A stretch of 64,000 nucleotides of DNA, from contig JBBIKW010000002.1 of NCBI GenBank assembly GCA_037445225.1, positions 62,001-126,000 of the forward strand, in the 5' to 3' direction. Position numbers and translations under genes: made by a program. This document shows positions 24,301 through 32,979 of the stretch, piece by piece. The notes beneath the pieces were generated by a model. That model was not told the DNA's origin. It searched no databases and saw only the letters and a program-made list of their open reading frames with translations. Source of the DNA: M3007 sp037445225 (lineage in GTDB: Bacteria; Bacteroidota; Bacteroidia; Chitinophagales; Saprospiraceae). Each line of letters starts with the position of its first letter. Position 1 is the first letter of the stretch.

Positions 24301-24952
24301 GGTCGATGGCGAGTCTAACTGGCGCCGCTTCGACCGCAGCAAGGTGTTCCGAGATGGATACTCGGGTAACATCCAATACGGGACGTTTGCCATTCCCTTC
24401 CTGAGCGGTTTTTCGGGCAACTCGGGAGATTGGGTTCGCTCTTACTTCGACTTGAGCGAGTACATAGGGAAGGATATCCTTTTTCGCTTCCGCTTTGGCA
24501 CAGATGATAATACGGCGCCCACAGATCCATACTGGATCATCGATCAAGTAGACATCATGGACATGCTGAATTACGATACGGAAGCCTGTGTGCGCTCGAG
24601 CGCGGGTGACTTGGCGTGTGCTCGAGCTGCAGCCAGAGGTGTCGTCGTCGACCCAGGTAATATTATCAGTACGAAAGAAGACCAGAGCAATGGGGCTTCT
24701 CTGGGCGTACAAGTGCAGCCTAACCCGGCTTCGGAGTGGGTGGCGGTGACCTTTTTTGGTGCAGACGTTCGCGGGCCTATTCGCCTCAGCCTCACGAGTA
24801 TCGACGGCCGCGAGCTGACGCAACTCCGGCTGGAAGGCGCGCACAAAGGGCAGGTGATGCCGATTAACATAAGTCATTTGGCTTCGGGTATCTACCTGTT
24901 GCGCGTAGAGTCGCCAAAAGGATATAGCACCGCGAAGGTGGTCAAAAAGTAG
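21398..24952 (+). CDS. Secreted M36 (fungalysin) metallopeptidase with PA and DUF11 domains, T9SS cargo
   Basis: An 1184-residue exported protease. A signal peptide (LVFTFWVLCSPHLLKAQ) is followed by a propeptide region (FTP/PepSY-like) to about residue 270. The catalytic domain carries NLFYMNNMMHDITYRFGFDE, the zinc site HEYGH at 584-588 and the downstream EGWSDW with Glu at 612. A protease-associated domain (MVDRGICQFGLKALTAQQAG) is inserted around 430-560. After it come a DUF11-like repeat (TITVTNHKDEAVSDVVVTDP), a jelly-roll region, and a C-terminal domain with VQPNPASEWVAVTF and ASGIYLLRVESPKG, typical of T9SS sorting. It probably degrades external protein. The frame is open to 21203; the ATG at 21398 begins the signal peptide. 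Confidence 0.9.
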   Translation: MSIPSLLRLGQLVFTFWVLCSPHLLKAQDLLSAQEVALRFLRANPDQFHLTVEDVADVRISDVYASKHNGVVHVWVQQQYAGIPVYNALFGLHVRDREVYHIGHRFVYELSKRVNTTMPSLSAGRALELALLDLGFTRADMPYLKQRAGHRKWIFDAGKVARQDIPIDICYDLDEQGQVRLAWKIFLDQANTSDMWTITVDAVTGQILRKHNHTVYCKVGHVHRADGDCSEYEEAPAIASSAAASSAALSGVDEAYRVFALPVESPAHGDRSLVINPAHPVASPYGWLDTDGNPGPEYTYTRGNNVWAYEDRANDNTPSANESAPSTNYVFDFPYNPDAEPNANLESAITNLFYMNNMMHDITYRFGFDEPAGNFQQNNYGRGGVAGDFVRAEALDGGGENNANFATPADGGNGRMQMYLWSGASGNVVRVNAPVFVQGTYYAQAASDWGAPITDVPVTGEVVITDDGSGSDDATKNCQPPVNNLQGKIAMVDRGICQFGLKALTAQQAGAIACIICNFEDATVGMAAGDYGAQVTIPVVMMTKPNCDLLRQYAGLGLNISLVRPTITGPERLDGSFDNGIIAHEYGHGVSNRLTGGPSQAGCLGNAEQMGEGWSDWFTLITSVRPGDVAAQRRGVGTFVLRQPNDGVGIRRVPYTTNMAINPHTYGTVANSAGVHAIGEVWATVTWDLYWAFVEKYGYDPDWNNTNSGNYRAVQLVMDGMKLQPCSPGFLDGRDAIMLADILNYNGEDTCLISQVFARRGMGIYADQGSSDNSGDGVEDFTPIPTCIKELKISKSTTTPLIDAGGEATFTITVTNHKDEAVSDVVVTDPLPAGLSLVSASHGGTDVGGVVTWNLGTLLSGDQITLTYTAKSDPSYKSLLYFRDDMEEEGDRWSSFSLESNINNTFYLQEDVKRVGERAWRVDALPSLTDQVLFNYIPITVQGNQPVLRFWHRYNTEPGADAGFLEVQVDGESNWRRFDRSKVFRDGYSGNIQYGTFAIPFLSGFSGNSGDWVRSYFDLSEYIGKDILFRFRFGTDDNTAPTDPYWIIDQVDIMDMLNYDTEACVRSSAGDLACARAAARGVVVDPGNIISTKEDQSNGASLGVQVQPNPASEWVAVTFFGADVRGPIRLSLTSIDGRELTQLRLEGAHKGQVMPINISHLASGIYLLRVESPKGYSTAKVVKK

Positions 24953-24975
24953 ACGTTTTTAGAAAGGGCTCTGCG

Positions 24976-25017
24976 AAAGAGGTTTGCGAAGCATTCGGGG
25001 GTTTCGCAAACCTCTTT
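24976..25017 (+). terminator. Strong hairpin terminator after M36 protease gene
   Basis: AAAGAGGTTTGCGAA (24976-24990) and TTCGCAAACCTCTTT (25003-25017) form a perfect 15-base stem with a 12-base loop and a short T-run. The promoter box of the next gene starts at 25018. Confidence 0.8.
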
Positions 25018-25025
25018 TACTTTTG
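25018..25025 (+). promoter_or_regulatory. TAnnTTTG box upstream of the penicillin-binding protein gene
   Basis: TACTTTTG directly abuts the preceding terminator stem and lies 28 bases before the ATG at 25054. Confidence 0.45.
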
Positions 25026-25053
25026 CACACTTGTCTTTGCAAGAGCCAATCAC

Positions 25054-27708
25054 ATGCTAAGGATCTTTTCATCGCTGCGAGAAAACCGGCTTTTTCAGCC
25101 CCTCCGCACATATGTTCGCGCCCTAAAGTACCGCATAGCGGACACATTGCAGCCGGTGGCAGCCCCCTTGATCAGCAGCGGACGGCGTATTGCCGCACCT
25201 ATCCGGGCTGCCTGGCAGCAGTTCAAGGTGCGCCACTACTTTACAGCCAGGGCTCTGTTGGGGGGGTGGATGCTTATTCGATGGGGAATCTATCTCCTTC
25301 TTTTTCTCATCTTGCTGGTATGGCTCGGTTTTTTTGGACGCTTACCCGATGAAGCGGAACTGCGCTCCATCGAAACGGCAAATGCTACGGAGATATATTC
25401 AGAGGACAGCGTCTTGCTGGGCAAGTTTTACGTAGAAAACCGCACCGAGATTTCCTTGAAAGACATCTCGCCTTACGTCGTGACAGCCCTTCTGGCTACT
25501 GAAGACCGGCGCTTTTTCGAACACAGTGGCATAGACTTGACCAGCTGGTTGCGCGTAGCATATGGCCTCATCACTAAAGACGCCAAGGGCGGCGGCTCTA
25601 CGTTGAGCCAGCAATTAGCCAAAAACCTCTATCCGCGAAAACGCTATGGTATTCCCGGCATTAGCTTGCTCATCAACAAGATTCGAGAAAACTTTATCTC
25701 TGTTCGCTTAGAACACATCTACACTAAGGCCGAGCTCTTGAACCTATACCTCAACACGGTGCCTTTTGGAGGAGACCGTTATGGCATTAGTGTAGCAGCA
25801 CGCCATTTTTTTAACCGGAAAGCGAAAGATCTGACGCCCGATCAGGCGGCTACGCTCGTGGGCATGTTGAAAGCCACCACCTATTACGACCCGGTAAGGA
25901 ATCCGTCTAATGCACTCCGACGTCGCAATGTGGTGCTTCAGCAGATGGTGCGCAACAGCACCTTCAACGTCTCGGTGCGCGGCAACGAACCGGGTATGGA
26001 CCAGGTGCAACGAATGATCGAGCGCGGGCGTATCTCTCCGGCGGAATACCAGGCGCTTATCCAAAAGCCCTTGGGGGCACGCCGCTATCAGGTAGACAGC
26101 CATATTGAAGGCCCGGCCACGTATTTTCGAGAACACCTGCGCACAGAGGTACTCCCTCGATTGCTCAAAGGGCGAGCACACGAAGATGGTACGCCTTACA
26201 ACCTATATACTGACGGCCTTAAGGTATATACCACTATCCACAGCCGCATCCAGCGCTATGCCGAAGAGGCGGTAAGCCAACACATGCGCCAGCTGCAGGA
26301 TCTGTTTGACCGCCATTGGCAAAGCTACAAGGGCAGCGAAAAACCTTGGGGCGACGACCGCTGGATAGAGGAGCAGATGCGCCGCAGCGACCGATGGCTG
26401 ACGTTGCGCGATGCCGGCTGGAACGAAGAGGCCATACGTACCCATTTCGAAGCGCCGGTGCGCATGACTGTCTTCTCTTGGCGCGGCGCCAACGCAGAGA
26501 TAGACACCGTCATGAGTCCGCTCGACAGCATCCGATACTACTTCTGCCTGCTCAATTGCGGCTTTATGGCGATGGAACACAACAACGGCTACGTTCGCGC
26601 CTGGGTAGGAGGCACTCACTACAAGTACTTCAAGTATGACCACGTAAAGAGCACGCGACAGGTCGGCTCTACCTTTAAGCCCATCGTATACGCGGCCGCT
26701 CTACAGGACTCCTTCTCACCTTGCTCCTATCTGCCCAATCAACAGGTAAAAATCGTCGACTGGGAACCGCGCAATGCCGATGGTTTCTACGGCGGATGGT
26801 ATTCGTTGACGGCTGGGTTGACCCATTCCGTCAACGTCATTGCTGCACAACTTATCGAGCGCGTCGGCATCGACCGCACCATTCAGCTGGCTCGAAAGAT
26901 GGGTGTTACTTCGCGATTACCTCGAGAGTTCGGCATCAGCTTGGGGGCTGCCGATATCTCCCTGTATGAAATGATGCAGGTATATGGCACCTTAGCCAAT
27001 CAGGGGGTGCGCCCAGAGCCCGTTTTGGTGTTGCGCATCGTTACGCGCACAGGGAAAGTCATCTACGACTACTGCGAAGAGCAAAAGCAACATCCGTCCC
27101 CTCCAGTAATAGCTATGAGCAAGGAGCACGCCATGACCATGACGCGGATGCTGCAGTCGGTGGTGAATGCCGGCACCGGCATGCGACTGCGCTACGGCTA
27201 CGGCCTACACGAGGGCGATTTTGCCGGAAAAACCGGTACCACCCAAAACCAGGCGGACGGTTGGTTTATCTGTTACAACCCGCGGCTGGTCACCGGCGCT
27301 TGGGTGGGAGCATCGAGTCCGGCTGTGCGCTTTCGCTCCTTGGCGCTTGGGCAAGGAGCCTCTATGGCGCTTCCCATCGTAGGCCTCTTCTGGCATAAAA
27401 TGGCCAACGACCGCAAGTTTGCCTCGTGGTTCCGCATGCGCTTTCCAGAGCCCTCGCCGAGCGTCATGGCGAAATTTGGCTGTCCTGGATTTATCGATAT
27501 TTCCCCCGATACCCTGCAAATACTCCTATCCGACTCGACGCTGCGCGAAGAAATCCGCCAAAACGGCTATCAAAATCTCAAAGAAATCGCTCAGCGCTAT
27601 TTTGAAACCGAGTCGAATGAGGAAGGGGAGAACTCGAACGAGGAGGAACCTAAACCCCAGTGGAATATCTTAGACCGTATCTTTGGCCGACGAGAAAAAG
27701 ATCAGTAA
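25054..27708 (+). CDS. Class A penicillin-binding protein (transglycosylase/transpeptidase, PBP1A-type)
   Basis: An 884-residue bifunctional peptidoglycan synthase. A cytoplasmic stretch is followed by a transmembrane helix near residues 73-95. The GT51 domain has ALLATEDRRFFEHSGID with catalytic Glu near 150, GGGSTLSQQLAKNLYPR, and LEHIYTKAELLNLYLNTVPF. The transpeptidase domain carries QVGSTFKPIVYAAA with active-site Ser539 and Lys542, and FAGKTGTTQNQADGWF with KTGT at 726-729. The C-terminal tail is rich in Glu and Asn. It lies two bases before DUF4350, suggesting co-transcription. Confidence 0.93.
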   Translation: MLRIFSSLRENRLFQPLRTYVRALKYRIADTLQPVAAPLISSGRRIAAPIRAAWQQFKVRHYFTARALLGGWMLIRWGIYLLLFLILLVWLGFFGRLPDEAELRSIETANATEIYSEDSVLLGKFYVENRTEISLKDISPYVVTALLATEDRRFFEHSGIDLTSWLRVAYGLITKDAKGGGSTLSQQLAKNLYPRKRYGIPGISLLINKIRENFISVRLEHIYTKAELLNLYLNTVPFGGDRYGISVAARHFFNRKAKDLTPDQAATLVGMLKATTYYDPVRNPSNALRRRNVVLQQMVRNSTFNVSVRGNEPGMDQVQRMIERGRISPAEYQALIQKPLGARRYQVDSHIEGPATYFREHLRTEVLPRLLKGRAHEDGTPYNLYTDGLKVYTTIHSRIQRYAEEAVSQHMRQLQDLFDRHWQSYKGSEKPWGDDRWIEEQMRRSDRWLTLRDAGWNEEAIRTHFEAPVRMTVFSWRGANAEIDTVMSPLDSIRYYFCLLNCGFMAMEHNNGYVRAWVGGTHYKYFKYDHVKSTRQVGSTFKPIVYAAALQDSFSPCSYLPNQQVKIVDWEPRNADGFYGGWYSLTAGLTHSVNVIAAQLIERVGIDRTIQLARKMGVTSRLPREFGISLGAADISLYEMMQVYGTLANQGVRPEPVLVLRIVTRTGKVIYDYCEEQKQHPSPPVIAMSKEHAMTMTRMLQSVVNAGTGMRLRYGYGLHEGDFAGKTGTTQNQADGWFICYNPRLVTGAWVGASSPAVRFRSLALGQGASMALPIVGLFWHKMANDRKFASWFRMRFPEPSPSVMAKFGCPGFIDISPDTLQILLSDSTLREEIRQNGYQNLKEIAQRYFETESNEEGENSNEEEPKPQWNILDRIFGRREKDQ

Positions 27709-27710
27709 GC

Positions 27711-29015
27711 ATGTCTTACCGCGGCCCGCGCTGGATTACCCTTCTCCTCCTGGTGATAGGGTGCGGAGTCACCGCACGGCTCTTCTACTTAGGCCCTTTT
27801 CATGCTAGGAAGCGCTTTTCCTGGGAAATCACCTACCAAGAAAGCAGTGCGCAGCCCTTCGGTACGCAAGTGCTCTTCCGGCTGCTAAAGGGAGCTTTTG
27901 CAGAGCATACCGTTACTCGTATCACAGAAGACCTACACAGCACCCTGCCCTTAAACTCGGACAGCGCTGCGACGTACTTTTTTATTGGGAAAAGGCCTTA
28001 TTACGACTCGGCAGCTACCCAGCATTTGCTAAGGTTCGTGGAAGAGGGTAGCGTAGCCTTTCTATGTGGCGAACGTTTGCCCTTCGACGTCATGTTTTTT
28101 CTCTACGAAGAATGTCCCTCGACGCCTTGGGTTGCTTGCGCTACCCATACAAGCGATAGCTTAGCCCTATCGCTGGCGGTAGGTCCGCCTTCAGAAGCGC
28201 CGCGGGTGTATATGGCCCAAAAGAACCGGGTGCAACCGCACAATTGGTCCTACCTACCCAGTGCGCTTTTTTGCCCCAACCGCCCTCAGCGCCCTTTGGG
28301 TTATGGCAATGACTCCCTAGTTAATTTCGCCCTATTCCCCTACGGAAAAGGGTATTTCTTGCTGCACACTACTCCTTTAGCGTTTACTAACTATCACCTT
28401 TTGCGGGAGGAGATGCGCGGATACGCAGAACGAGTACTGGCTCTCTTACCCCCGGGCGATATCTATTGGGACGTTAAATACCGCGAGCCAGAGGAAATGC
28501 AAGCGGCTCGAGCGAATCGATTGCGACCTCCTTCTGAACACCCTCTCCAATACATACTGCAAAAGCCCCCATTGGCCTGGGCATGGTACCTTCTACTAAC
28601 CTTAGCATTGTTGTATCTCCTCTTTCGAGGTAAGCGACGCCAGCGCATTATACCCATCCTCGTGCCAAAAAGAAATACATCTTTCGAATATGTAGACACT
28701 TTGGCGCGGCTTCATTTCCAGCAGCGCAACTACATCTATTTGTATCACCAGATCGTCAAGCGGTTTCTTGCGCAGGTGCGTTTGCGTTATGGCATAGATA
28801 CGCCTGCGCTTCGAGACGTAGACCCCTCTGCGGAGGGATTCATTCGCGCGTTGGCCCAGGCTGCCGGTGTTTCGACAGCCGATGTCCGAGCAATATTTAG
28901 CAACTACCGAGCTGCTGTCGCACACGGTCCTAGCGACGATGAACTAAACATCCTCCGAACGTGTATTGAAGCGTTCTGGATGAAAGCAAATGCGGGAAGA
29001 ACCGTTCATTCTTGA
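27711..29015 (+). CDS. DUF4350-like membrane protein
   Basis: A 434-residue protein with an N-terminal membrane helix (ITLLLLVIGCGVTARLFYLG) and a second near residue 300 (WYLLLTLALLYLLFRG). The extracytoplasmic part has the DUF4350 features SSAQPFGTQVLFRLLKGAF and FIGKRPYYDSAATQHLLRFV, a GATase/Rossmann-like fold. The C-terminal cytoplasmic tail is helical. DUF4350 genes commonly sit beside MoxR ATPase genes, as here, 26 bases upstream of moxR. The role is unknown. The frame is open upstream within the PBP gene; the ATG at 27711 is preferred. Confidence 0.78.
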   Translation: MSYRGPRWITLLLLVIGCGVTARLFYLGPFHARKRFSWEITYQESSAQPFGTQVLFRLLKGAFAEHTVTRITEDLHSTLPLNSDSAATYFFIGKRPYYDSAATQHLLRFVEEGSVAFLCGERLPFDVMFFLYEECPSTPWVACATHTSDSLALSLAVGPPSEAPRVYMAQKNRVQPHNWSYLPSALFCPNRPQRPLGYGNDSLVNFALFPYGKGYFLLHTTPLAFTNYHLLREEMRGYAERVLALLPPGDIYWDVKYREPEEMQAARANRLRPPSEHPLQYILQKPPLAWAWYLLLTLALLYLLFRGKRRQRIIPILVPKRNTSFEYVDTLARLHFQQRNYIYLYHQIVKRFLAQVRLRYGIDTPALRDVDPSAEGFIRALAQAAGVSTADVRAIFSNYRAAVAHGPSDDELNILRTCIEAFWMKANAGRTVHS

Positions 29016-29041
29016 CACTTCTCTTCTTATACGTTTAATAG

Positions 29042-30040
29042 ATGCTTTACGAAGAAAATACTGTTTTTGGGGCCGACTCGGCCGGGGAGCTCGATGTTTC
29101 GGGAGTAGAAGCGTGTGCTGCGCGTGTGCGGCACGCTGTTCAGCAAGTGGTCGTAGGACACGAGGAGGCTATTGACTTGCTGTTGATCGCTCTCTTTACG
29201 GGCGGGCACGTGTTATTAGAGGGAGCGCCGGGAATTGCCAAAACCCTCTTAGCGCGCCTGTTGGCGCGCACTATAGCGGCCGATTTTCGGCGCATTCAAT
29301 TCACGCCCGACCTCATGCCGGCCGATGTTTTGGGTACCTCGGTGTTTGACCCCAAGACGGCGGACTTCAGCTTCAAAGCCGGGCCTATCTTCGCTCACGT
29401 CGTGCTCATTGACGAAATCAACCGCGCCCCGGCGAAGACGCAGGCCGCCCTCCTCGAGGCCATGGAAGAGCGCCAAGTCTCTATCGATGGACGAACCTAT
29501 GCGATGGCCGACCCATTCCTGGTAGTCGCTACACAAAACCCGATCGAGTACGAAGGGACATATCGGCTGCCGGAAGCGCAGCTCGACCGCTTCCTCTTTC
29601 GCGTGTTGCTCGACTATCCGGACATAGAAGAGGAGAAGCGCATCCTTCGCCGTTTCCACGCAGACTTTGAAGGGCGTGCCGTACAAGCGGTTCAGCCGGT
29701 GGTTTCCCTCGAAGAGATCGCAGCATGTCGCCACAGCATAGAGCAGGTGTACATTCAGGAGGACCTCCTCGACTATGTGGCAGCACTGGTGCATCGCACC
29801 CGAGAGCATAGAGACCTATTCTTGGGGGCAAGCCCTCGCGCCTCCTTGGCTTTGGTGCGTAGTGCCAAAGCCCTCGCCGCTATGTCGGGTCGAAATTTTG
29901 TCATTCCCGACGACATTCGCACGGTTACGGTGCCGGTGCTCAACCACCGCATTCTGCTCACCCCAGAGCGCGAAATGGAGGGCTACCGCATTCAACAAGT
30001 TGTCCAGGATATCGTGCGCAGCGTCGCTGTGCCACATTAA
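29042..30040 (+). CDS. MoxR-family AAA+ ATPase
   Basis: A 332-residue AAA+ protein. VVGHEEAIDLLLIALFTGGH precedes Walker A (LLEGAPGIAKTLLAR); Walker B is VVLIDEINRAPAKTQAALLE; then EERQVSIDGRTYAMADPFLV and sensor 1 in VVATQNPIEYEGTYRLPEAQ. Sensor 2 and the lid follow (GASPRASLALVRSAKALAAM). MoxR ATPases act as chaperones for VWA-domain partners. The usual downstream DUF58 gene is not present; yidD follows instead. A VWA gene exists at 59.6 kb. Confidence 0.9.
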   Translation: MLYEENTVFGADSAGELDVSGVEACAARVRHAVQQVVVGHEEAIDLLLIALFTGGHVLLEGAPGIAKTLLARLLARTIAADFRRIQFTPDLMPADVLGTSVFDPKTADFSFKAGPIFAHVVLIDEINRAPAKTQAALLEAMEERQVSIDGRTYAMADPFLVVATQNPIEYEGTYRLPEAQLDRFLFRVLLDYPDIEEEKRILRRFHADFEGRAVQAVQPVVSLEEIAACRHSIEQVYIQEDLLDYVAALVHRTREHRDLFLGASPRASLALVRSAKALAAMSGRNFVIPDDIRTVTVPVLNHRILLTPEREMEGYRIQQVVQDIVRSVAVPH

Positions 30041-30073
30041 TAGAGCGCTTGCTTCTGGAGACTTTTATCCGAA

Positions 30074-30322
30074 ATGCGTATGAGAAAATGGCTTCGCCGG
30101 CTCTTTGTGCTACCCATCCGCTTTTATCAGTGGTTTCTTTCGCCTTTGTTCGGACCGAGCAAGTGCCGCTTTCAGCCTACTTGCTCGCAATACGCTGTTG
30201 AAGCTATCGAAGAGTGGGGGATACTCAAGGGAAGTTGGCTGGCTCTTCGGCGCATTGGGCGGTGCCATCCGTGGGGAGGCTGTGGGTACGATCCTGTGCC
30301 TAAGAAGAACCCGTCTGCTTAG
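30074..30322 (+). CDS. yidD: Membrane protein insertion efficiency factor YidD
   Basis: An 82-residue protein with the full family signature: LPIRFYQWFLSPLFGPSKCR, FQPTCSQYAVEAIEEWG, GSWLALRRIGRCHPWGGCGY and a final DPVP. The conserved Cys residues are present. YidD assists YidC-dependent membrane protein insertion. In many genomes it neighbours rnpA-yidC, which are absent here. It lies 33 bases after moxR. An internal ATG two codons on (30080) is an alternative start. Confidence 0.9.
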   Translation: MRMRKWLRRLFVLPIRFYQWFLSPLFGPSKCRFQPTCSQYAVEAIEEWGILKGSWLALRRIGRCHPWGGCGYDPVPKKNPSA

Positions 30323-30350
30323 GGCGCTTGTTTCTCCTCACCATTGGCCG

Positions 30351-32234
30351 TTAGATGTACGGATTACGGAGGGCATCGAGTTGTTCCTCGCCAACGGTGT
30401 CGAGATCGACGCGGAGGTTTTCGATGATGAACTCCTGGCGTTGCGGCGTATTTTTGCCCATGTAGTAATCCAATACGTGGTCGAGGTTAGTATTGTCGTG
30501 TAGGATAACCGGCTCTAAGCGCATATCTGGGCCGATGAATTTACCGAATTCCGAAGGCGATATTTCGCCTAAGCCTTTGAAGCGCGTGATTTCGGGCTTC
30601 CCGCGAAGCTTTTGGATCGCTTCCTGCTTTTCTGCCTCTGAGTAGCAGTAAAAGGTTTGCTCCTTGTCGCGGACGCGAAAGAGTGGGGTTTCGAGTATGT
30701 ACAAATGCCCATGGCGCACCAAGTCGGGGAAAAACTGGAGGAAAAAAGTCAGCAAAAGCAACCGGATGTGCATACCGTCGACATCGGCATCGGTAGCGAT
30801 AACTACTCGATTATAACGCAGGTCATCTAAACCATCCTCTATGTTGAGGGCGCGCTGTAGAAGGTTAAACTCTTCGTTCTGATAAACGATCTTTTTGGTC
30901 AAACCATAGCAATTCAGCGGCTTTCCGCGCAGGCTAAACACGGCCTGTGTATCCACATCGCGGGCTTTGGTCAAAGAACCGCTGGCAGAGTCCCCTTCGG
31001 TAATGAAAAGCGTGGAGTTGAGGCGTTTCTCTTCTGGGCCTTTTTCGTTGAGGTGGTATCGGCAGTCGCGCAGCTTTTTGTTGTGGATGCTGGCGGCTTT
31101 GGCCCGTTGGTTGGCCAGTTTCTTGACATCGGCTATATCTTTTCGCTCGCGTTCCGACTGTTGGATCCGCTTGAGCATTTCCTTAGCCGTTTCTGGATTT
31201 TTGTGCAGATAGTCGTCTAAAGCTTTGCATAAAAAGTCGCTCATCCAGGTACGGATGTTAGGGCCGTCGGGGCTGATGCGGTCAGAGCCCAGTCGCGTTT
31301 TGGTTTGCGACTCAAAAACTGGCTCTTCGATGCGTACGCTAACGGCAGCTATGATGCTTTCGCGGATGTCCTTGGCATCAAAGTTCTTCTTAAAGTGGTC
31401 GCGTATCGTTTTTACCAGTGCTTCGCGGAAGGCGTTGAGATGGGTACCTCCCTGCGTGGTATTTTGGCCATTTACGAAAGAGTAGTACTGTTCGCCATAG
31501 TGGTCGCCATGAGTAAAGGCGATTTCGATATCTTCTCCTACCAGGTGAATGATCGGGTAGCGGATGTGTTCGGCGCTCGTTTTCTTGGCCAAGAGGTCGA
31601 GTAAGCCGTGTTTCGACTGAAAGATTTTGCCGTTGAAGCAAATCTTTAGCCCAGCATTTAAGTAGGCGTAGTTCCACAGCTGTTGCTCGACGTATTCCAT
31701 CACCCAGCGGTAATGTCGAAACATACTGCCGTCGGGTCTGAAGAAAACGGCGGTTCCGTTGGGCTCATTGGTAGGCTCTAACTTGCTTTCTCGCTTCATT
31801 TTGCCGAACTCGAATTCGGCCCATTTTGCCTGACCGTCGCGATAGGAGATGACTTTAAAGTACTCCGATAGGGCATTGACGGCCTTCGTTCCCACGCCAT
31901 TTAGACCGACGGACTTTTTGAACGCCTTGCTGTCGTATTTAGCACCGGTATTGATCCGGCTGACTACATCGACGACTTTTCCCAAGGGGATGCCGCGTCC
32001 GTAGTCGCGCACGAAGACACCGCGCTCGTCGATGCGAACGTCGATTTGCTTGCCGTAGCCCATGGCGTATTCATCGATGGAATTATCGAGCACTTCTTTG
32101 AGCAACACATAGATGCCATCCTCTGGGCTGCTGCCGTCGCCCAGCTTGCCGATGTACATACCCGGCCGCAAGCGTATGTGCTCGCGCCAGTCCAGCGATT
32201 GAATTTCCGCTTCGGTATATCTGACTTCCGCCAT
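30351..32234 (-). CDS. parE: DNA topoisomerase IV subunit B (ParE)
   Basis: A 627-residue type IIA topoisomerase ATPase subunit. The GHKL domain has HIRLRPGMYIGKLGDGSSPE, KEVLDNSIDEYAMGYGKQID and KKSVGLNGVGTKAVNALSEY; the TOPRIM domain has STLFITEGDSASGSLTKARD and ATDADVDGMHIRLLLLTFFL. GIYVLLKEVLDNSIDE is typical of the Bacteroidota ParE type rather than GyrB, and parC is expected elsewhere. TopoIV decatenates daughter chromosomes. Confidence 0.9.
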   Translation of the reverse strand: MAEVRYTEAEIQSLDWREHIRLRPGMYIGKLGDGSSPEDGIYVLLKEVLDNSIDEYAMGYGKQIDVRIDERGVFVRDYGRGIPLGKVVDVVSRINTGAKYDSKAFKKSVGLNGVGTKAVNALSEYFKVISYRDGQAKWAEFEFGKMKRESKLEPTNEPNGTAVFFRPDGSMFRHYRWVMEYVEQQLWNYAYLNAGLKICFNGKIFQSKHGLLDLLAKKTSAEHIRYPIIHLVGEDIEIAFTHGDHYGEQYYSFVNGQNTTQGGTHLNAFREALVKTIRDHFKKNFDAKDIRESIIAAVSVRIEEPVFESQTKTRLGSDRISPDGPNIRTWMSDFLCKALDDYLHKNPETAKEMLKRIQQSERERKDIADVKKLANQRAKAASIHNKKLRDCRYHLNEKGPEEKRLNSTLFITEGDSASGSLTKARDVDTQAVFSLRGKPLNCYGLTKKIVYQNEEFNLLQRALNIEDGLDDLRYNRVVIATDADVDGMHIRLLLLTFFLQFFPDLVRHGHLYILETPLFRVRDKEQTFYCYSEAEKQEAIQKLRGKPEITRFKGLGEISPSEFGKFIGPDMRLEPVILHDNTNLDHVLDYYMGKNTPQRQEFIIENLRVDLDTVGEEQLDALRNPYI

Positions 32235-32320
32235 GCGTCTTTACTATCTCTTTTGGATAATGGAATGGTCTTGTCTTTGATCGTGCGCCCAAAATAACGG
32301 CGTTTTTACGAGTTCGCGCG

Positions 32321-32328
32321 CAAAGATA
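32321..32328 (-). promoter_or_regulatory. TAnnTTTG box for parE (minus strand)
   Basis: CAAAGATA on the plus strand reads TATCTTTG on the minus strand, about 87 bases before the parE start. The 32235-32506 spacer otherwise shows no gene. Confidence 0.45.
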
Positions 32329-32506
32329 CGCAAATTTAAAACAATTTATTTTTGCTGCTTACCATATGCAACTTTTTTTGGTAAATATGTGCGGGTTTCT
32401 GCCGGGAGCGCAGGTGTTGCGCTTAGAAGATATCGCCTTTTTTAGCGGCGTTCTCAGGGGGCATTCGCTGTAAAAAGGTGAAATTTGCCGCCACAACTCT
32501 CCATGC

Positions 32507-32971
32507 ATGCGGATTGCAGTCTTCCCCGGATCATTCGACCCTATTACCATTGGACATGTAGACATCGTTTTGCGGGCATTGCCTCTCTTCGACCAGATCG
32601 TCGTAGCCGTTGGGGTCAATAGCGCCAAGCAATATTTGTTCCCTTTAGAGCAGCGTTTGGAGTGGCTTCGGCAGGTTTTCAAACCCTACCCCAGCGTACG
32701 CGTGGATCACTTTCAAAAGCTGACAGCCCACTATTGCAAGCGCATCGGAGCGCAGTTTCTGCTGCGTGGGCTTCGCAACGGCTCCGATTTTGACTACGAA
32801 AAGACGATTTCTCAAATCAACCGGATTGTAGGGGGGGGTGACTTGGAAACCGTATTCTTGATCGCTCAGCCCGGCATGTCCCATGTGAGCAGCACTATCG
32901 TCCGAGAAATCATCATAGGCGGCGGCGACGCATCGCCTTTCCTTCCTAAAGAAGTTAAAATAAGTACATAG
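32507..32971 (+). CDS. coaD: Pantetheine-phosphate adenylyltransferase
   Basis: A 154-residue nucleotidyltransferase for the penultimate CoA step. It begins MRIAVFPGSFDPITIGHVDI with the T/HxGH motif (TIGH), and has FLLRGLRNGSDFDYEKTISQ and SHVSSTIVREIIIGGGD, the ISSTxIR-like element. Length is normal. It is divergent from parE and lies eight bases before pruA. Together with coaBC it gives the window two CoA-pathway genes, 29 kb apart. Confidence 0.93.
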   Translation: MRIAVFPGSFDPITIGHVDIVLRALPLFDQIVVAVGVNSAKQYLFPLEQRLEWLRQVFKPYPSVRVDHFQKLTAHYCKRIGAQFLLRGLRNGSDFDYEKTISQINRIVGGGDLETVFLIAQPGMSHVSSTIVREIIIGGGDASPFLPKEVKIST

Positions 32972-32979
32972 GAAAAAAT

